Part shown: one piece after another, positions 24,477 to 33,559 of the stretch
How the letters are laid out: each line of letters opens with the position of its first letter
Position numbering within the stretch: the first letter of the stretch is position 1
From: Paenarthrobacter ureafaciens
GTDB taxonomy: Bacteria > Actinomycetota > Actinomycetes > Actinomycetales > Micrococcaceae
Assembly: GCF_004028095.1 (NCBI RefSeq)
Contig: NZ_SBHM01000007.1
Coordinates: forward strand, 2,790,001 to 2,854,000
Direction of reading: 5' to 3'
DNA length: 64,000 bases
The notes under the pieces: model-generated
Database searches by the model: none
What the model was told of the DNA's origin: nothing
The model's input: only the letters and a program-made list of their open reading frames with translations
Made by a program: the position numbers and the translations under genes

Positions 24477-25643
24477 ATGTTGACGGACAAGGCGGGAACG
24501 GACGCAGGCACCACTGCTCCGGACCCGGGACTCAGCGGACACAATCCCTTGCGGACCGGCGGCGGGATGCTGCAATTGGTCTCCCCGGAGGGGGAGCGGA
24601 TAAGCCATCCCGAGTTCGATCTCTGGATCAAGGACATCGGAGACGAACAGCTTTGTTCCCTCTTTGAGGACATGACTGTCATCCGCCGCATCGACGCCGA
24701 GGCCACCGCCCTGCAACGCCAAGGTGAACTGGCCCTGTGGCCGCCCCTGCTCGGCCAGGAAGCATCGCAGATTGGTTCCAGCCGGGCCCTTCGTGACGAA
24801 GATTTCGTCTTTCCCAGCTACCGCGAGAGCGGCGTGGCGTACGTACGCGGCGCCCACGTGTCCGAGATCGCCAAGGTCTGGCGCGGCAACGCTTTATACA
24901 GCTGGGATCCGCAGCGGATCAACATGGCCACCCCCCAGATCATCATCGGGTCCCAGAGCCTGCACGCCACCGGCTATGCGATGGGCGTTCAACTGGACGG
25001 CGCCAGCTCCGCGGTCATGGCCTACTTCGGCGACGGAGCTACCAGTGAAGGCGACGTCAACGAGGCCATGGTCTTCGCCGCCAGCTTCCAGGCCCCGGTG
25101 GTGTTCTTCTGCCAGAACAACCACTGGGCCATTTCCGAACCCGTGCGCGTACAGTCCCACGTCCAGCTGGCGGACCGTCCCACCGGTTTCGGCATTCCCA
25201 GCATGCGGGTTGACGGCAACGACGTCCTGGCCGTCATGGCAGCCACCCGGGTGGCGCTGGACAGGGCACGCAAGGGCGGTGGGCCGACGTTCATAGAAGC
25301 GGTCACGTACCGCATGGGTCCGCACACGACGGCGGACGACCCCACCCGTTACCGGGACGCCAACGAACTGGAAGACTGGGCGGCGAAGGATCCCATCCTC
25401 CGCATTCGCAGGCTGCTCGATGCCAAAGGCCTGCTGACGGAGGAACTTGAAGCACAGGTCAAAGCGAAGGCCGACGCCGTGGGAACCGAATTGAGGACCA
25501 GTTGCATCACCATGCCGGATCCCCAACCCCTGGATGTGTTCAACCACGTCTACAGCACGCCCAATCCTTGGATTGAACGGCAGAAGGACCACTATTCGCG
25601 CTACCTGAACAGCTTCAACACCGTCGAGGAAGGTGCCCGCTGA
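24477..25643 (+). CDS. bkdA: Branched-chain 2-oxoacid dehydrogenase E1 alpha
   Basis: 388 residues. The thiamine-diphosphate motif appears as YFGDGATSEGDVNEAMVFAASFQAPVVFFCQNN, with the GDG...NN ends intact. EDFVFPSYRES and RIDAEATALQRQGEL match E1 alpha subunits of branched-chain or pyruvate complexes of the heterodimeric type. The enzyme decarboxylates the 2-oxoacid and passes the acyl group to E2. The branched-chain assignment rests on the divergent AsnC/Lrp gene and the leucine-type cluster 2 kb downstream; pyruvate is the alternative. The start at 24477 has only a distant AAGG, so the start is uncertain. It overlaps the next gene (TGATG). Confidence 0.8.
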   Translation: MLTDKAGTDAGTTAPDPGLSGHNPLRTGGGMLQLVSPEGERISHPEFDLWIKDIGDEQLCSLFEDMTVIRRIDAEATALQRQGELALWPPLLGQEASQIGSSRALRDEDFVFPSYRESGVAYVRGAHVSEIAKVWRGNALYSWDPQRINMATPQIIIGSQSLHATGYAMGVQLDGASSAVMAYFGDGATSEGDVNEAMVFAASFQAPVVFFCQNNHWAISEPVRVQSHVQLADRPTGFGIPSMRVDGNDVLAVMAATRVALDRARKGGGPTFIEAVTYRMGPHTTADDPTRYRDANELEDWAAKDPILRIRRLLDAKGLLTEELEAQVKAKADAVGTELRTSCITMPDPQPLDVFNHVYSTPNPWIERQKDHYSRYLNSFNTVEEGAR

Positions 25644-26653
25644 TGTCCAAGCTCACTTTTGCCCGGGCCATCAACGCAGGGCTCCGCAAGTCATTGGAAA
25701 GCGATCCCAAGGTAGTTCTCATCGGCGAGGACATCGGTACCCTCGGAGGTGTTTTCCGGGTCACCGACGGACTCCAGAAAGACTTCGGGCGGCACCGCGT
25801 CATCGATTCCCCGCTGGCGGAGTCAGGCATCGTAGGCACGGCAGTCGGCCTTGCCTACCGCGGCTACCGCCCTGTGTGCGAGATCCAGTTCGACGGTTTT
25901 ATCTACCCTGCTTTCGACCAGATCGTCAGCCAGGTGGCCAAGATGCACTACCGGACGCAGGGCCGGGTCAAAATGCCCATCACCATCCGGGTTCCCTTCG
26001 GTGGCGGTATAGGCTCTCCGGAGCACCATTCGGAGTCCCCGGAGGCCTATTTCACCCACACGTCCGGGCTGCGGGTGGTGGCCGTATCCAATCCGCAGGA
26101 TGCCTACACCATGATCCAGCAGGCCATCGCCTCGGATGACCCCGTGCTCTACTTCGAACCCAAGCGCCGCTATCACGACAAGGGCGATGTGGATGAGGCC
26201 GCGGACCTCTCATCGGCACTTCCCATGGACAAGGCAGCCATGGTGAACGCCGGCACGGACGTCACTCTGGTGGCCTACGGTCCCTTGGTCAAGACGGCCA
26301 GGGATGCCGCGCAGGCCGCGGCGGACGAGGGAACCTCGGTGGAAGTCATCGATCTTCGGTCCTTGGCGCCGGTGGACTATCCCGTGGTCGAGGCGTCGGT
26401 CCGCAAGACCGGCCGCCTGGTCATCACGCATGAGGCAGCCCAATCCGGCGGCCTGGGTGCCGAGATCGCGGCCAGCATCACGGAGCGCTGCTTCAACTAC
26501 CTAGAAACAGCGCCGGTGCGGATCACTGGCTTCGACGTTCCCTACCCCTATTCCAAGCTCGAAATGCACCATCTGCCGGACTTGGACCGGATCCTGGATG
26601 GCGTTGATCGCGCGCTGGGCCGCCCCAACTCGTTGAGTGGACTGGAAGGATGA
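25643..26653 (+). CDS. bkdB: Branched-chain 2-oxoacid dehydrogenase E1 beta
   Basis: 336 residues with a transketolase pyrimidine-binding half and a C-terminal half. GEDIGTLGGVFRVTDGLQKDFG, DSPLAESGIVGTAVGLAYRGYRPVCEIQF and PFGGGIGSPEHHSESPEAYF are diagnostic of E1 beta; the Glu of LAESG contacts the thiamine ring. It forms the alpha2beta2 E1 with the gene upstream. Its ATG overlaps the previous stop, and its TGA overlaps the E2 start (ATGA). Confidence 0.88.
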   Translation: MSKLTFARAINAGLRKSLESDPKVVLIGEDIGTLGGVFRVTDGLQKDFGRHRVIDSPLAESGIVGTAVGLAYRGYRPVCEIQFDGFIYPAFDQIVSQVAKMHYRTQGRVKMPITIRVPFGGGIGSPEHHSESPEAYFTHTSGLRVVAVSNPQDAYTMIQQAIASDDPVLYFEPKRRYHDKGDVDEAADLSSALPMDKAAMVNAGTDVTLVAYGPLVKTARDAAQAAADEGTSVEVIDLRSLAPVDYPVVEASVRKTGRLVITHEAAQSGGLGAEIAASITERCFNYLETAPVRITGFDVPYPYSKLEMHHLPDLDRILDGVDRALGRPNSLSGLEG

Positions 26654-27951
26654 GCGCCACCATGATCAAGGAATTCAAACTTCCGGACCTCGGCGAGGGC
26701 CTCACTGAGTCCGAGATCCTTAGCTGGAAAGTGGCGGTGGGGGATACCGTCAGCCTCAACCAGGTCATTGCCGAGGTTGAGACGGCCAAGGCAGTGGTGG
26801 AGCTTCCGTCCCCGTTTGCGGGAGTGGTAGCGGCTTTGCATGAGGAACCCGGCACGGTGGTTGAGGTGGGCAAGCCGATTGTCTCGTTCGAAGTGGACGA
26901 CGCCGGAGCTGCCCAGGGCGCAGAGGCGACGGACGCCGAATCTCCGGCCGGTCCCGCCAAACGCGAGCCGAACCTGGTAGGTTACGGCGCCGTCGTCGAG
27001 CATTCAGGGCGGCCCGCGAGGCGTGCCCGCGCTGCTGCCCCGGCGGTTGCTCCCCGGGCAGAGGAAACGGCCGTCGGGGAGAGGCCGCGTTCCACGCCGC
27101 CCGTCCGCAAACTGGCCCGGGACCTCGGCGTCGATCTGGAGCGCGTCACCGGAACCGGCCCGCACGGGCTGATCACCCGCGAGGATGTACAGAACTTTGC
27201 GGGCGCACCGGCACCGGACGCACAGGCCCCCACGGCGCCGGCCGCCCTTGGCCGGGAAACCCGGACCCCGGTCAAGGGCGTACGCAAGTTCAGCGCGGCT
27301 GCCATGGTGCAAAGCGCCTTCACCGCACCGCACGTCACGGAGTTCCTTACCGTGGATGTCACTCCAACCATGGAGTTGTTGGCCCGGCTAAAGACCAACA
27401 GAGCGTTCGACGGCGTGAAGTTGACCCCGCTCACCATCGCGGCAAAGGCCGTGCTGATTGCGCTGCGGAACAACCCCACCCTCAATACGCACTGGGACGA
27501 TGAAAAGCAGGAGATTGTCCAGTACCACTACGTCAACCTCGGCATCGCGGCCGCTACTCCACGCGGCCTGACGGTGCCGAACATCAAGGATGCGGAGCAG
27601 CTGCCGCTGCGAGAACTCGCCGTTCAGTTGTCCGAACTGACGGACACTGCCCGGGCAGGGAAGACATCCCCGGCGGACCTGTCGGGCGGCACGATCTCCA
27701 TCACCAACATAGGTGTCTTCGGCATTGACGCCGGGACGCCCATCCTCAACCCGGGCGAAGCTGCCATTGTGGCGTTGGGAGCGGTGCGGAAAGCGCCGTG
27801 GGTGGTGGACGACGAACTGGTGGTCCGCCAGGTGATGTCGCTCAGCCTGTCCTTCGACCACCGCCTGGTGGACGGGGAACAGGGGTCGCGGTTCCTGGCC
27901 GACCTCGGCGCGATCCTTTCCGACCCGGCGATGGTGCTGACCATGGTCTAG
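26650..27951 (+). CDS. bkdC: Dihydrolipoamide acyltransferase (E2) of the 2-oxoacid dehydrogenase
   Basis: 433 residues. One lipoyl domain (~5-80) has the modified lysine in VETAKAVVELPSP. A peripheral subunit-binding domain follows (PPVRKLARDLGVDLERVTGTGPHGLITREDV, ~140-180). The catalytic domain ends with the active-site pattern LSFDHRLVDGEQGSRFL (HxxxDG). It transfers the acyl group to CoA; E3 is not encoded nearby and must come from elsewhere. The ATG at 26650 overlaps the E1 beta stop; an internal ATG at 26662 is a possible alternative. The gene converges with, and overlaps by four bases, the SDR gene. Confidence 0.88.
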   Translation: MSATMIKEFKLPDLGEGLTESEILSWKVAVGDTVSLNQVIAEVETAKAVVELPSPFAGVVAALHEEPGTVVEVGKPIVSFEVDDAGAAQGAEATDAESPAGPAKREPNLVGYGAVVEHSGRPARRARAAAPAVAPRAEETAVGERPRSTPPVRKLARDLGVDLERVTGTGPHGLITREDVQNFAGAPAPDAQAPTAPAALGRETRTPVKGVRKFSAAAMVQSAFTAPHVTEFLTVDVTPTMELLARLKTNRAFDGVKLTPLTIAAKAVLIALRNNPTLNTHWDDEKQEIVQYHYVNLGIAAATPRGLTVPNIKDAEQLPLRELAVQLSELTDTARAGKTSPADLSGGTISITNIGVFGIDAGTPILNPGEAAIVALGAVRKAPWVVDDELVVRQVMSLSLSFDHRLVDGEQGSRFLADLGAILSDPAMVLTMV

Positions 27952-28802
27952 CTTGCCTGGCGGGTGTCCCGCCAGCTGTGTTCGGGTTCGAATCCCAGTA
28001 GCCTCCGGGCCTTGTCGATGGACAGCATCGTTTCGTGCTGCTGCAGTTCCTTGACGACGTCGACGCCGGGAAAGACTTCCGCGGCAAGTTCGGCACTGCT
28101 CCGGCTCATGACGGTGTCTGCCGCGGCGATGATGAACCGTTCGAACCCTGGCGGGGCAACCTCGAGGGCGCGGGCCACGGCCTGGGCGCCGTCGCGGGCG
28201 TCGATGTAGCCCCAAAGGTTCCACTTACGCCGGGTCGCGTCAGCGTCGAAGGACGGGAACGCGCCGTAGTCTTCAGGATCCATGACATTCGAAAAACGCA
28301 GGGCCGTGATGCTGAGCTCGGGGTCCCATCGGGTGAGTTGGATGGCCATCTGCTCTTCCAGGTGCTTGACCAGCGAATACGTGCTTTCGGGCCGTGCGTC
28401 GTATTCCTCATCCACCGGGATGTAGGGCGGCGGCGCATCGAAGGGTAGGCCAAGCACTGTCTCGCTGGAGGCGTAGACGACCTTCTTGATGCCTGCACGG
28501 CGTGCTGACTGGAACACGTTGTAGGTGGAGAGCATGTTGTTCTCGAAGATCGCGGAGTCGGGGGCCAGCCCGGGGGCCGGGATGGCCCCTAGGTGGACGA
28601 TCGCATCCAGACCGTCGTGCCGGTCGTCGAGCCCAAGGATCACGTCCACCACCTGGCCGTAGTTGCGCAGGTCGACGCTGACGTATCCAGGGCCCCGCTC
28701 GCCGTCCCGGTCGAGGTTGAACACTTGGTGGCCATCCTCTGCCAGCCTCCGCACGACGCTCCTGCCCAACTTTCCGCTTCCACCGGTGACAGCAATCTTC
28801 AT
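27948..28802 (-). CDS. Extended-SDR NAD(P)-dependent epimerase/reductase
   Basis: 284 residues with a Rossmann start (MKIAVTGGSGKLGRSVVRRL, the extended-SDR GxxGxxG) followed by an acidic NAD-type residue (NLDRDG). The YxxxK catalytic pair is in YSLVKHLEEQ, and a Ser candidate lies in VYASSETV. Members include UDP-sugar epimerases and uronate dehydrogenases; the exact substrate is not predictable. It has its own promoter region (28803-28900) and tandem repeats further upstream. Confidence 0.8.
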   Translation of the reverse strand: MKIAVTGGSGKLGRSVVRRLAEDGHQVFNLDRDGERGPGYVSVDLRNYGQVVDVILGLDDRHDGLDAIVHLGAIPAPGLAPDSAIFENNMLSTYNVFQSARRAGIKKVVYASSETVLGLPFDAPPPYIPVDEEYDARPESTYSLVKHLEEQMAIQLTRWDPELSITALRFSNVMDPEDYGAFPSFDADATRRKWNLWGYIDARDGAQAVARALEVAPPGFERFIIAAADTVMSRSSAELAAEVFPGVDVVKELQQHETMLSIDKARRLLGFEPEHSWRDTRQAS

Positions 28803-28906
28803 GGGGTTCTCCTTCGATGATCAGGTGTGACGTTTCAAAGCTGTTTCCAACCCTAGGGGGCGGCCCATGGGCGGGGACATACTTCAAGCTGGCCCTGTGA
28901 GTCCTA

Positions 28907-29016
28907 GGAAAGGCAGGACGGGTCCCGGGAAGGCAGGGCGGGTCCCGGGAAGGCAGGGCGGGTCCCGGGAAGGCAGGGCGGGTCCCGGGAAGGCAGGGCG
29001 GGTCCCGGGAAGGCAG
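28907..29016. repeat. Tandem 20-bp repeat, about 5.5 copies
   Basis: The unit gggaaggcagggcgggtccc is repeated head to tail. Copies at 28927, 28947, 28967 and 28987 are identical; the first copy (28907) has changes, and a half copy ends at 29016. Each junction makes CCCGGG. It lies between the convergent end of the TetR gene and the upstream side of the SDR gene, and ends five bases before the TetR stop codon. Probably a slippage-prone minisatellite. Confidence 0.95.
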
Positions 29017-29020
29017 TTCG

Positions 29021-29656
29021 TCAGCCTGCCGGCGTTCCAACAGTCAAGGCCGCCAGTGCCATCCGTTCAAGAACCGGCCGGGCAGACTTCACGGCGATCT
29101 TCCTGCCATGCTGGCGGACGGAATGCGGGGTGGAGTTGATCAGGCCGAAAGCGGCATGCGCGCGGACCCGAAGCTCGGCGGGATCACTGCCGGGATGCAC
29201 CTCCTTGAGGACATCAACCCACGTCTCCACATAGCCACGCTGGAGGGCCCGCACCTCCGCCTGGTCAGCTTCGCTGAGGCTTCCGAAGTCGCGGTCCTGG
29301 ACCCTGATGACGTCCGGATTCCGCAGGGCAAAGTCCACGTGGAAAGCAACCAGGCCCTCCAAGGCTGCAAGCGCATTCCCGGCCTCGGCCACCACCTTGA
29401 GCCCACCGTCCTGCAGCTCGCGGCTGACGCTCAGGAGGAGCTCGCCCAACACGGCCTGCTTACCGGGGAAGTGCCGGTACACGGCAGGTCCGCTGACGCC
29501 CGCGGCGGCGCCAAGGTCCTCAAGGGAAACCCTGGCGAATCCGTTCTCCGCGAAGAGGCCGGCAGCGGCGGAAAGCAACGCCACGCGCCGCTCTTCCTTG
29601 GCCTGGCTGCGCTGTGTTGCCTGGCTGCGCTGGGTTGTTTGAGCATGCTGGGTCAC
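29021..29656 (-). CDS. TetR-family regulator of the leucine/itaconate-type operon
   Basis: 211 residues. The helix-turn-helix is at about 20-66 (RRVALLSAAAGLFAENGFARVSLEDLGAAAGVSGPAVYRHFPGK), typical of TetR; the rest is the ligand-binding helical domain. The first ~18 residues are an imperfect repeat of TQRSQA units, an unusual soluble extension. It is divergent from accD1, as Rv2506 is in the equivalent mycobacterial cluster. Two identical-geometry operators lie in the shared promoter region. An acyl-CoA inducer is likely. Confidence 0.88.
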   Translation of the reverse strand: MTQHAQTTQRSQATQRSQAKEERRVALLSAAAGLFAENGFARVSLEDLGAAAGVSGPAVYRHFPGKQAVLGELLLSVSRELQDGGLKVVAEAGNALAALEGLVAFHVDFALRNPDVIRVQDRDFGSLSEADQAEVRALQRGYVETWVDVLKEVHPGSDPAELRVRAHAAFGLINSTPHSVRQHGRKIAVKSARPVLERMALAALTVGTPAG

Positions 29657-29695
29657 AGTTGCCTCCTCGCCACCCGCTGTACGTGCTGGACATCA

Positions 29696-29714
29696 CAGTT
29701 AATCAAGACTAACC
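29696..29714. promoter_or_regulatory. TetR operator 1 (CAGTTA-N6-ACTAACC)
   Basis: Inverted repeat with core GTTA-N8-TAAC at 29698-29713, in the 133-base region between the divergent TetR and carboxylase genes. It shares CAGTTA and ACTAACC with the second copy 26 bases away. Confidence 0.6.
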
Positions 29715-29721
29715 TAAATTT

Positions 29722-29740
29722 CAGTTATGAGGCACTAACC
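29722..29740. promoter_or_regulatory. TetR operator 2 (CAGTTA-N6-ACTAACC)
   Basis: Second copy of the same element (core 29724-29739), centred 26 bases, about 2.5 helical turns, from the first. Its flanks TTCAGTTA and TAACCGAA extend the symmetry to 7 of 8 bases. Confidence 0.6.
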
Positions 29741-29789
29741 GAAATGACGTGGATCTGACACCGTTCGGACCGGAATGGGACAGTAGTCG

Positions 29790-31400
29790 ATGGAGACGAT
29801 AGCCAGCGTTGCAGGGGCTGCCACGAGCACCTTTGCGGCCAACGAGGAAGCCCAGCGCAAGCTGGTGGATGAACTTAAGGAGCGCCTCGCAACCACTGCG
29901 CTGGGCGGCCCGCCCAAGTCCCGCGAGCGCCACATTTCCCGTGGAAAACTCCTTCCCAGGGAGCGCATCGACTACCTGTTGGACGAGGGCAGCCCGTTCC
30001 TGGAGATTGCGCCGCTGGCGGCCAACGGCATGTACAGCGACGATTCACCTGGAGCCGGGGTCATCGCAGGCATCGGGCTGGTCCATGGCCGGCATGTGCT
30101 GGTCATCTCCAACGACGCCACCGTCAAAGGCGGAACCTACTATCCCATGACGGTGAAGAAGCACCTCCGGGCGCAGGAGATTGCCTTGGAGAACAAGCTG
30201 CCGTGCATCTACCTCGTGGACTCCGGGGGCGCCTTCCTTCCCAAGCAGGACGAGGTGTTCCCCGACAAGGAGCACTTCGGCCGGATCTTCTACAACCAGG
30301 CGCGCATGTCGGCTGCCAAGATTCCACAGATCGCCTCAGTGATGGGTTCCTGCACGGCCGGTGGCGCCTACGTCCCGGCCATGAGCGATGAGACGGTCAT
30401 TGTGCGGAACCAGGGCACCATCTTCCTTGGCGGACCGCCGCTGGTGAAGGCAGCCATCGGAGAGATCGTCACGGCGGAGGAACTCGGTGGCGGCGACGTT
30501 CACGCCAAGGTATCCGGAGTAGCGGACCACCTGGCCGAGAACGACCAGCACGCGCTGGAAATTGTCCGCGACATCGTGGCGACGTTGCCACAGCCGGCCC
30601 CGCCGGCCTGGGACGTGCTCGACGTCGTCCTGCCGCCCGTCGTCGAACCGTCCGGTATCTACGGCGTGGTTCCGACCGACGTCAACGCGCAGTACGACGT
30701 TCGCGAAGCCATTGCCAGGATCGTGGACGGTTCCGAATTCCATGAGTTCAAGAAGGACTACGGGACAACGTTGGTGACGGGCTTTGCGCATCTGCACGGA
30801 CACCCCGTGGGCATCGTGGCCAACAACGGAGTGCTGTTCAGCGAGTCCTCACTCAAAGGGGCGCACTTCATTGAACTGTGTGACCAACGTGGAATTCCCC
30901 TGATCTTCCTGCAGAACCTTTCCGGGTTCATGGTGGGCAAGGACTATGAACAGGGCGGCATAGCGAAGAACGGCGCCAAGATGGTCACCGCGGTTGCCAC
31001 AGCCCGGGTTCCGAAACTGACGGTAGTGATCGGCGGCAGCTTCGGGGCGGGCAACTACTCCATGTGCGGCCGGGCCTACTCGCCACGGTTCCTGTGGATG
31101 TGGCCGGCAGCCCGTATCTCCGTGATGGGCGGAAACCAGGCTTCCAGTGTCCTTGCCACCGTCAAACGCGAACAGCTGGAGGCCGCGGGCCAGGAATGGT
31201 CCGCCGACGACGAGGAAGCGTTCAAGGCGCCCATCAAAAAGCAATACGAGGACCAGGGGAGCCCTTACTACTCAACGGCGCGGCTCTGGGACGACGGCAT
31301 CATCGACCCCGCCGACACCCGCCGGGTCCTTGGGATGGCCCTGGACGTCGTTTCCCGCCAACCGCTGCCCGAAACTTCCTTCGGCCTTTTCAGGATGTGA
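29790..31400 (+). CDS. accD1: Acyl-CoA carboxylase carboxyltransferase subunit (AccD1-like, MCC beta type)
   Basis: 536 residues with two crotonase-fold halves. [18 protein letters not shown] and [17 protein letters not shown] in the first half and [25 protein letters not shown] in the second are typical of methylcrotonyl-CoA carboxylase beta chains. It transfers CO2 from carboxybiotin to the acyl-CoA gamma or alpha carbon. Together with the next gene it should make 3-methylglutaconyl-CoA in leucine breakdown. The ATG at 29790 starts the seven-gene operon; the next start lies two bases after its stop. Confidence 0.88.
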   Translation: METIASVAGAATSTFAANEEAQRKLVDELKERLATTALGGPPKSRERHISRGKLLPRERIDYLLDEGSPFLEIAPLAANGMYSDDSPGAGVIAGIGLVHGRHVLVISNDATVKGGTYYPMTVKKHLRAQEIALENKLPCIYLVDSGGAFLPKQDEVFPDKEHFGRIFYNQARMSAAKIPQIASVMGSCTAGGAYVPAMSDETVIVRNQGTIFLGGPPLVKAAIGEIVTAEELGGGDVHAKVSGVADHLAENDQHALEIVRDIVATLPQPAPPAWDVLDVVLPPVVEPSGIYGVVPTDVNAQYDVREAIARIVDGSEFHEFKKDYGTTLVTGFAHLHGHPVGIVANNGVLFSESSLKGAHFIELCDQRGIPLIFLQNLSGFMVGKDYEQGGIAKNGAKMVTAVATARVPKLTVVIGGSFGAGNYSMCGRAYSPRFLWMWPAARISVMGGNQASSVLATVKREQLEAAGQEWSADDEEAFKAPIKKQYEDQGSPYYSTARLWDDGIIDPADTRRVLGMALDVVSRQPLPETSFGLFRM

Positions 31401-31402
31401 CC

Positions 31403-33559
31403 ATGACCGTGCCCACAACAACCCGGAATGCGCCGGCAGAGCCGGCCGAGCGGCATTCCTTCACATCAGTCCTGGTGGCCAACAGGGGAGAGATCGCCTG
31501 CAGGGTCATCCGGACGCTGCAGCACATGGGCATCCGGGCCGTGGCTGTCTACTCAGATGCGGACAAGGACGCCAAGCACGTGGCCATGGCAGACGCTGCC
31601 GTGGGCATTGGTGGAACGGCCCCGGCGGAGAGCTACCTGAAGATCGACGCGATCATTGAGGCCTGCCGCCAAACAGGCGCCGAAGCCGTGCACCCGGGAT
31701 ACGGTTTCCTGTCCGAAAACGTTGAGTTCGCCAAGGCGCTGGATGCCGCCGGCATCGTGTTCATTGGGCCCGGGATCGAAGCGATCGAACTGATGGGCGA
31801 CAAGATCCGTTCCAAGAACCACGTGATGTCCTACGGCGTTCCCTGCACGCCGGGCATCGCAAAGGCCGGGCTGACGGACCAGGACCTGATTGAGGCCGCA
31901 CCATCGGTGGGCTTCCCCCTGCTCATCAAACCGTCGGCCGGTGGCGGCGGAAAAGGCATGCAGGCGGTGGAACGGCCCGAAGACCTTCCTGCAGCCCTTG
32001 CCGCAGCCCGGCGCGTTGCAGCGGCCGCCTTTGGCGACGACACCCTTTTCCTGGAACGTTTGGTCCGTTCCCCCCGCCACATCGAAGTCCAGATCCTGGC
32101 AGACAACCACGGGAACGTCATCCATGTGGGCGAGCGCGAATGTTCCTTGCAGCGCCGGCACCAGAAGGTGATCGAAGAAGCCCCCTCGGCACTTTTCCGT
32201 TCCATGCCGGACGGTGAAGCGCAACGGGCACGGATCGGAGAAGCCGCTTGCAACGCGGCCCGGTCAGTCAACTACAGCGGCGCCGGCACCGTGGAATTCC
32301 TGGTGTCCGATGACCATCCTGACGAGTTCTTTTTCATGGAGATGAACACGCGCCTGCAGGTGGAACACCCCGTGACGGAACTCGTGACGGGCATCGACCT
32401 GGTGGAATGGCAGGTGCGGATCGCTGCAGGTGAGGTCCTCACCCTGGCGCAGTCCGACGTCGTACTTAAGGGGCACGCAGTAGAGGCGAGGGTTTACGCG
32501 GAGGTCCCCGAACGGAACTTCATGCCGTCCATGGGGCGGGTTGTGCAGCTGGCCGAGCGGGGACTGCCGGATCGGCGGATCTCCGGAGCCCGGGTGGACG
32601 ATGCAACGGTCCGGATCGATTCGGCCATGCGGCAAGGGCTCGACATCACGGGCGACTACGATCCGATGCTCGCCAAAGTGATCGCCTGGGGCCCTGACCG
32701 CGCGGCCGCCCTTGACGAACTGGATGCCGCGTTGGGCCGCTACACGCTGCTCGGCCTGGACACCAATGTGGAGTACCTGCGGCTGCTGATCAACGAACCC
32801 GACGTCCGTGGGGGCCACCTGGACACCGGACTGATCGAGCGGAAACTGCCGGGCATGACCTTCCGCCACATCGGACCGGAGGAAGTGGCGGCGGCCGGAG
32901 TTGCGCTCTGGCTTGAGCGGACCGGTTTCCCGCGGGCCGGGGATGCCTGGGCGCTGCCGGACTCCTGGCGCGTAGGGCAGCCAGCGGCTTGGACAGCCGC
33001 GTTCGGGCTGCCGGACGGCTCTGTGGCTACCGCCTCGATAGCTGACCACGGCGGCCAGGTGAGAGTAATGCTCGACGGCGGTCCCGGCGTCGGGCGCCAG
33101 GCCGTCACAGTGACCGGGGTGGAGCGGACCGACGACCGGATCAGCCTGGACGTCGACGGCGTGAACCTCACCTACGCGCTGGGCCGGGACAACCGGGGAA
33201 TCCACCTCGGAAACGCCGGATGGTCCTGCCGCCTGGAGGTTTTGAACCGCGCCGAAAAGCTCAAGCGCATGCTGGCAGGAATCCAGCAGGAGGAAGGAAC
33301 CGCGGACCCCGAGGTGCGCTCGCCCATGCCCGGAACGGTGGTCTCCGTGGCCGTTTCCGACGGCGAAACGGTCGCCGAAGGGCAGATACTCCTCGCCGTC
33401 GAGGCCATGAAAATGGAGCACCAACTGGTGGCCTCCGTCCATGGAACAGTCCACCTCACCGTGGCAACAGGCGACCTCGTCAAGGCAGACCAGGTACTCG
33501 CCAGCATCCATGCCACCCCAACCAGTGCCGTCCCAACCACTAAGGAAACCCAGCCGTGA
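31403..33559 (+). CDS. accA1: Biotin carboxylase / biotin carrier subunit (AccA1-like, MCC alpha type)
   Basis: 718 residues. A biotin carboxylase domain occupies ~15-470: LVANRGEIACRVIRTL, AVHPGYGFLSEN, the ATP-grasp loop PSAGGGGKGMQ and MEMNTRLQVEHPVTE. A middle BT-like region follows, and the biotinyl domain closes the protein with VEAMKMEHQL, whose lysine carries biotin. It supplies carboxybiotin to AccD1. An open frame extends far upstream into accD1, but the ATG at 31403 fits the domain start and operon spacing. The stop overlaps the GTG of the next gene. Confidence 0.92.
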   Translation: MTVPTTTRNAPAEPAERHSFTSVLVANRGEIACRVIRTLQHMGIRAVAVYSDADKDAKHVAMADAAVGIGGTAPAESYLKIDAIIEACRQTGAEAVHPGYGFLSENVEFAKALDAAGIVFIGPGIEAIELMGDKIRSKNHVMSYGVPCTPGIAKAGLTDQDLIEAAPSVGFPLLIKPSAGGGGKGMQAVERPEDLPAALAAARRVAAAAFGDDTLFLERLVRSPRHIEVQILADNHGNVIHVGERECSLQRRHQKVIEEAPSALFRSMPDGEAQRARIGEAACNAARSVNYSGAGTVEFLVSDDHPDEFFFMEMNTRLQVEHPVTELVTGIDLVEWQVRIAAGEVLTLAQSDVVLKGHAVEARVYAEVPERNFMPSMGRVVQLAERGLPDRRISGARVDDATVRIDSAMRQGLDITGDYDPMLAKVIAWGPDRAAALDELDAALGRYTLLGLDTNVEYLRLLINEPDVRGGHLDTGLIERKLPGMTFRHIGPEEVAAAGVALWLERTGFPRAGDAWALPDSWRVGQPAAWTAAFGLPDGSVATASIADHGGQVRVMLDGGPGVGRQAVTVTGVERTDDRISLDVDGVNLTYALGRDNRGIHLGNAGWSCRLEVLNRAEKLKRMLAGIQQEEGTADPEVRSPMPGTVVSVAVSDGETVAEGQILLAVEAMKMEHQLVASVHGTVHLTVATGDLVKADQVLASIHATPTSAVPTTKETQP

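Noticed and set aside
24477..27951. Pyruvate dehydrogenase complex.
   Set aside because: Not excluded, but the heterodimeric E1 and the divergent AsnC/Lrp gene fit the branched-chain complex better; actinobacteria usually have a single-chain AceE for pyruvate.
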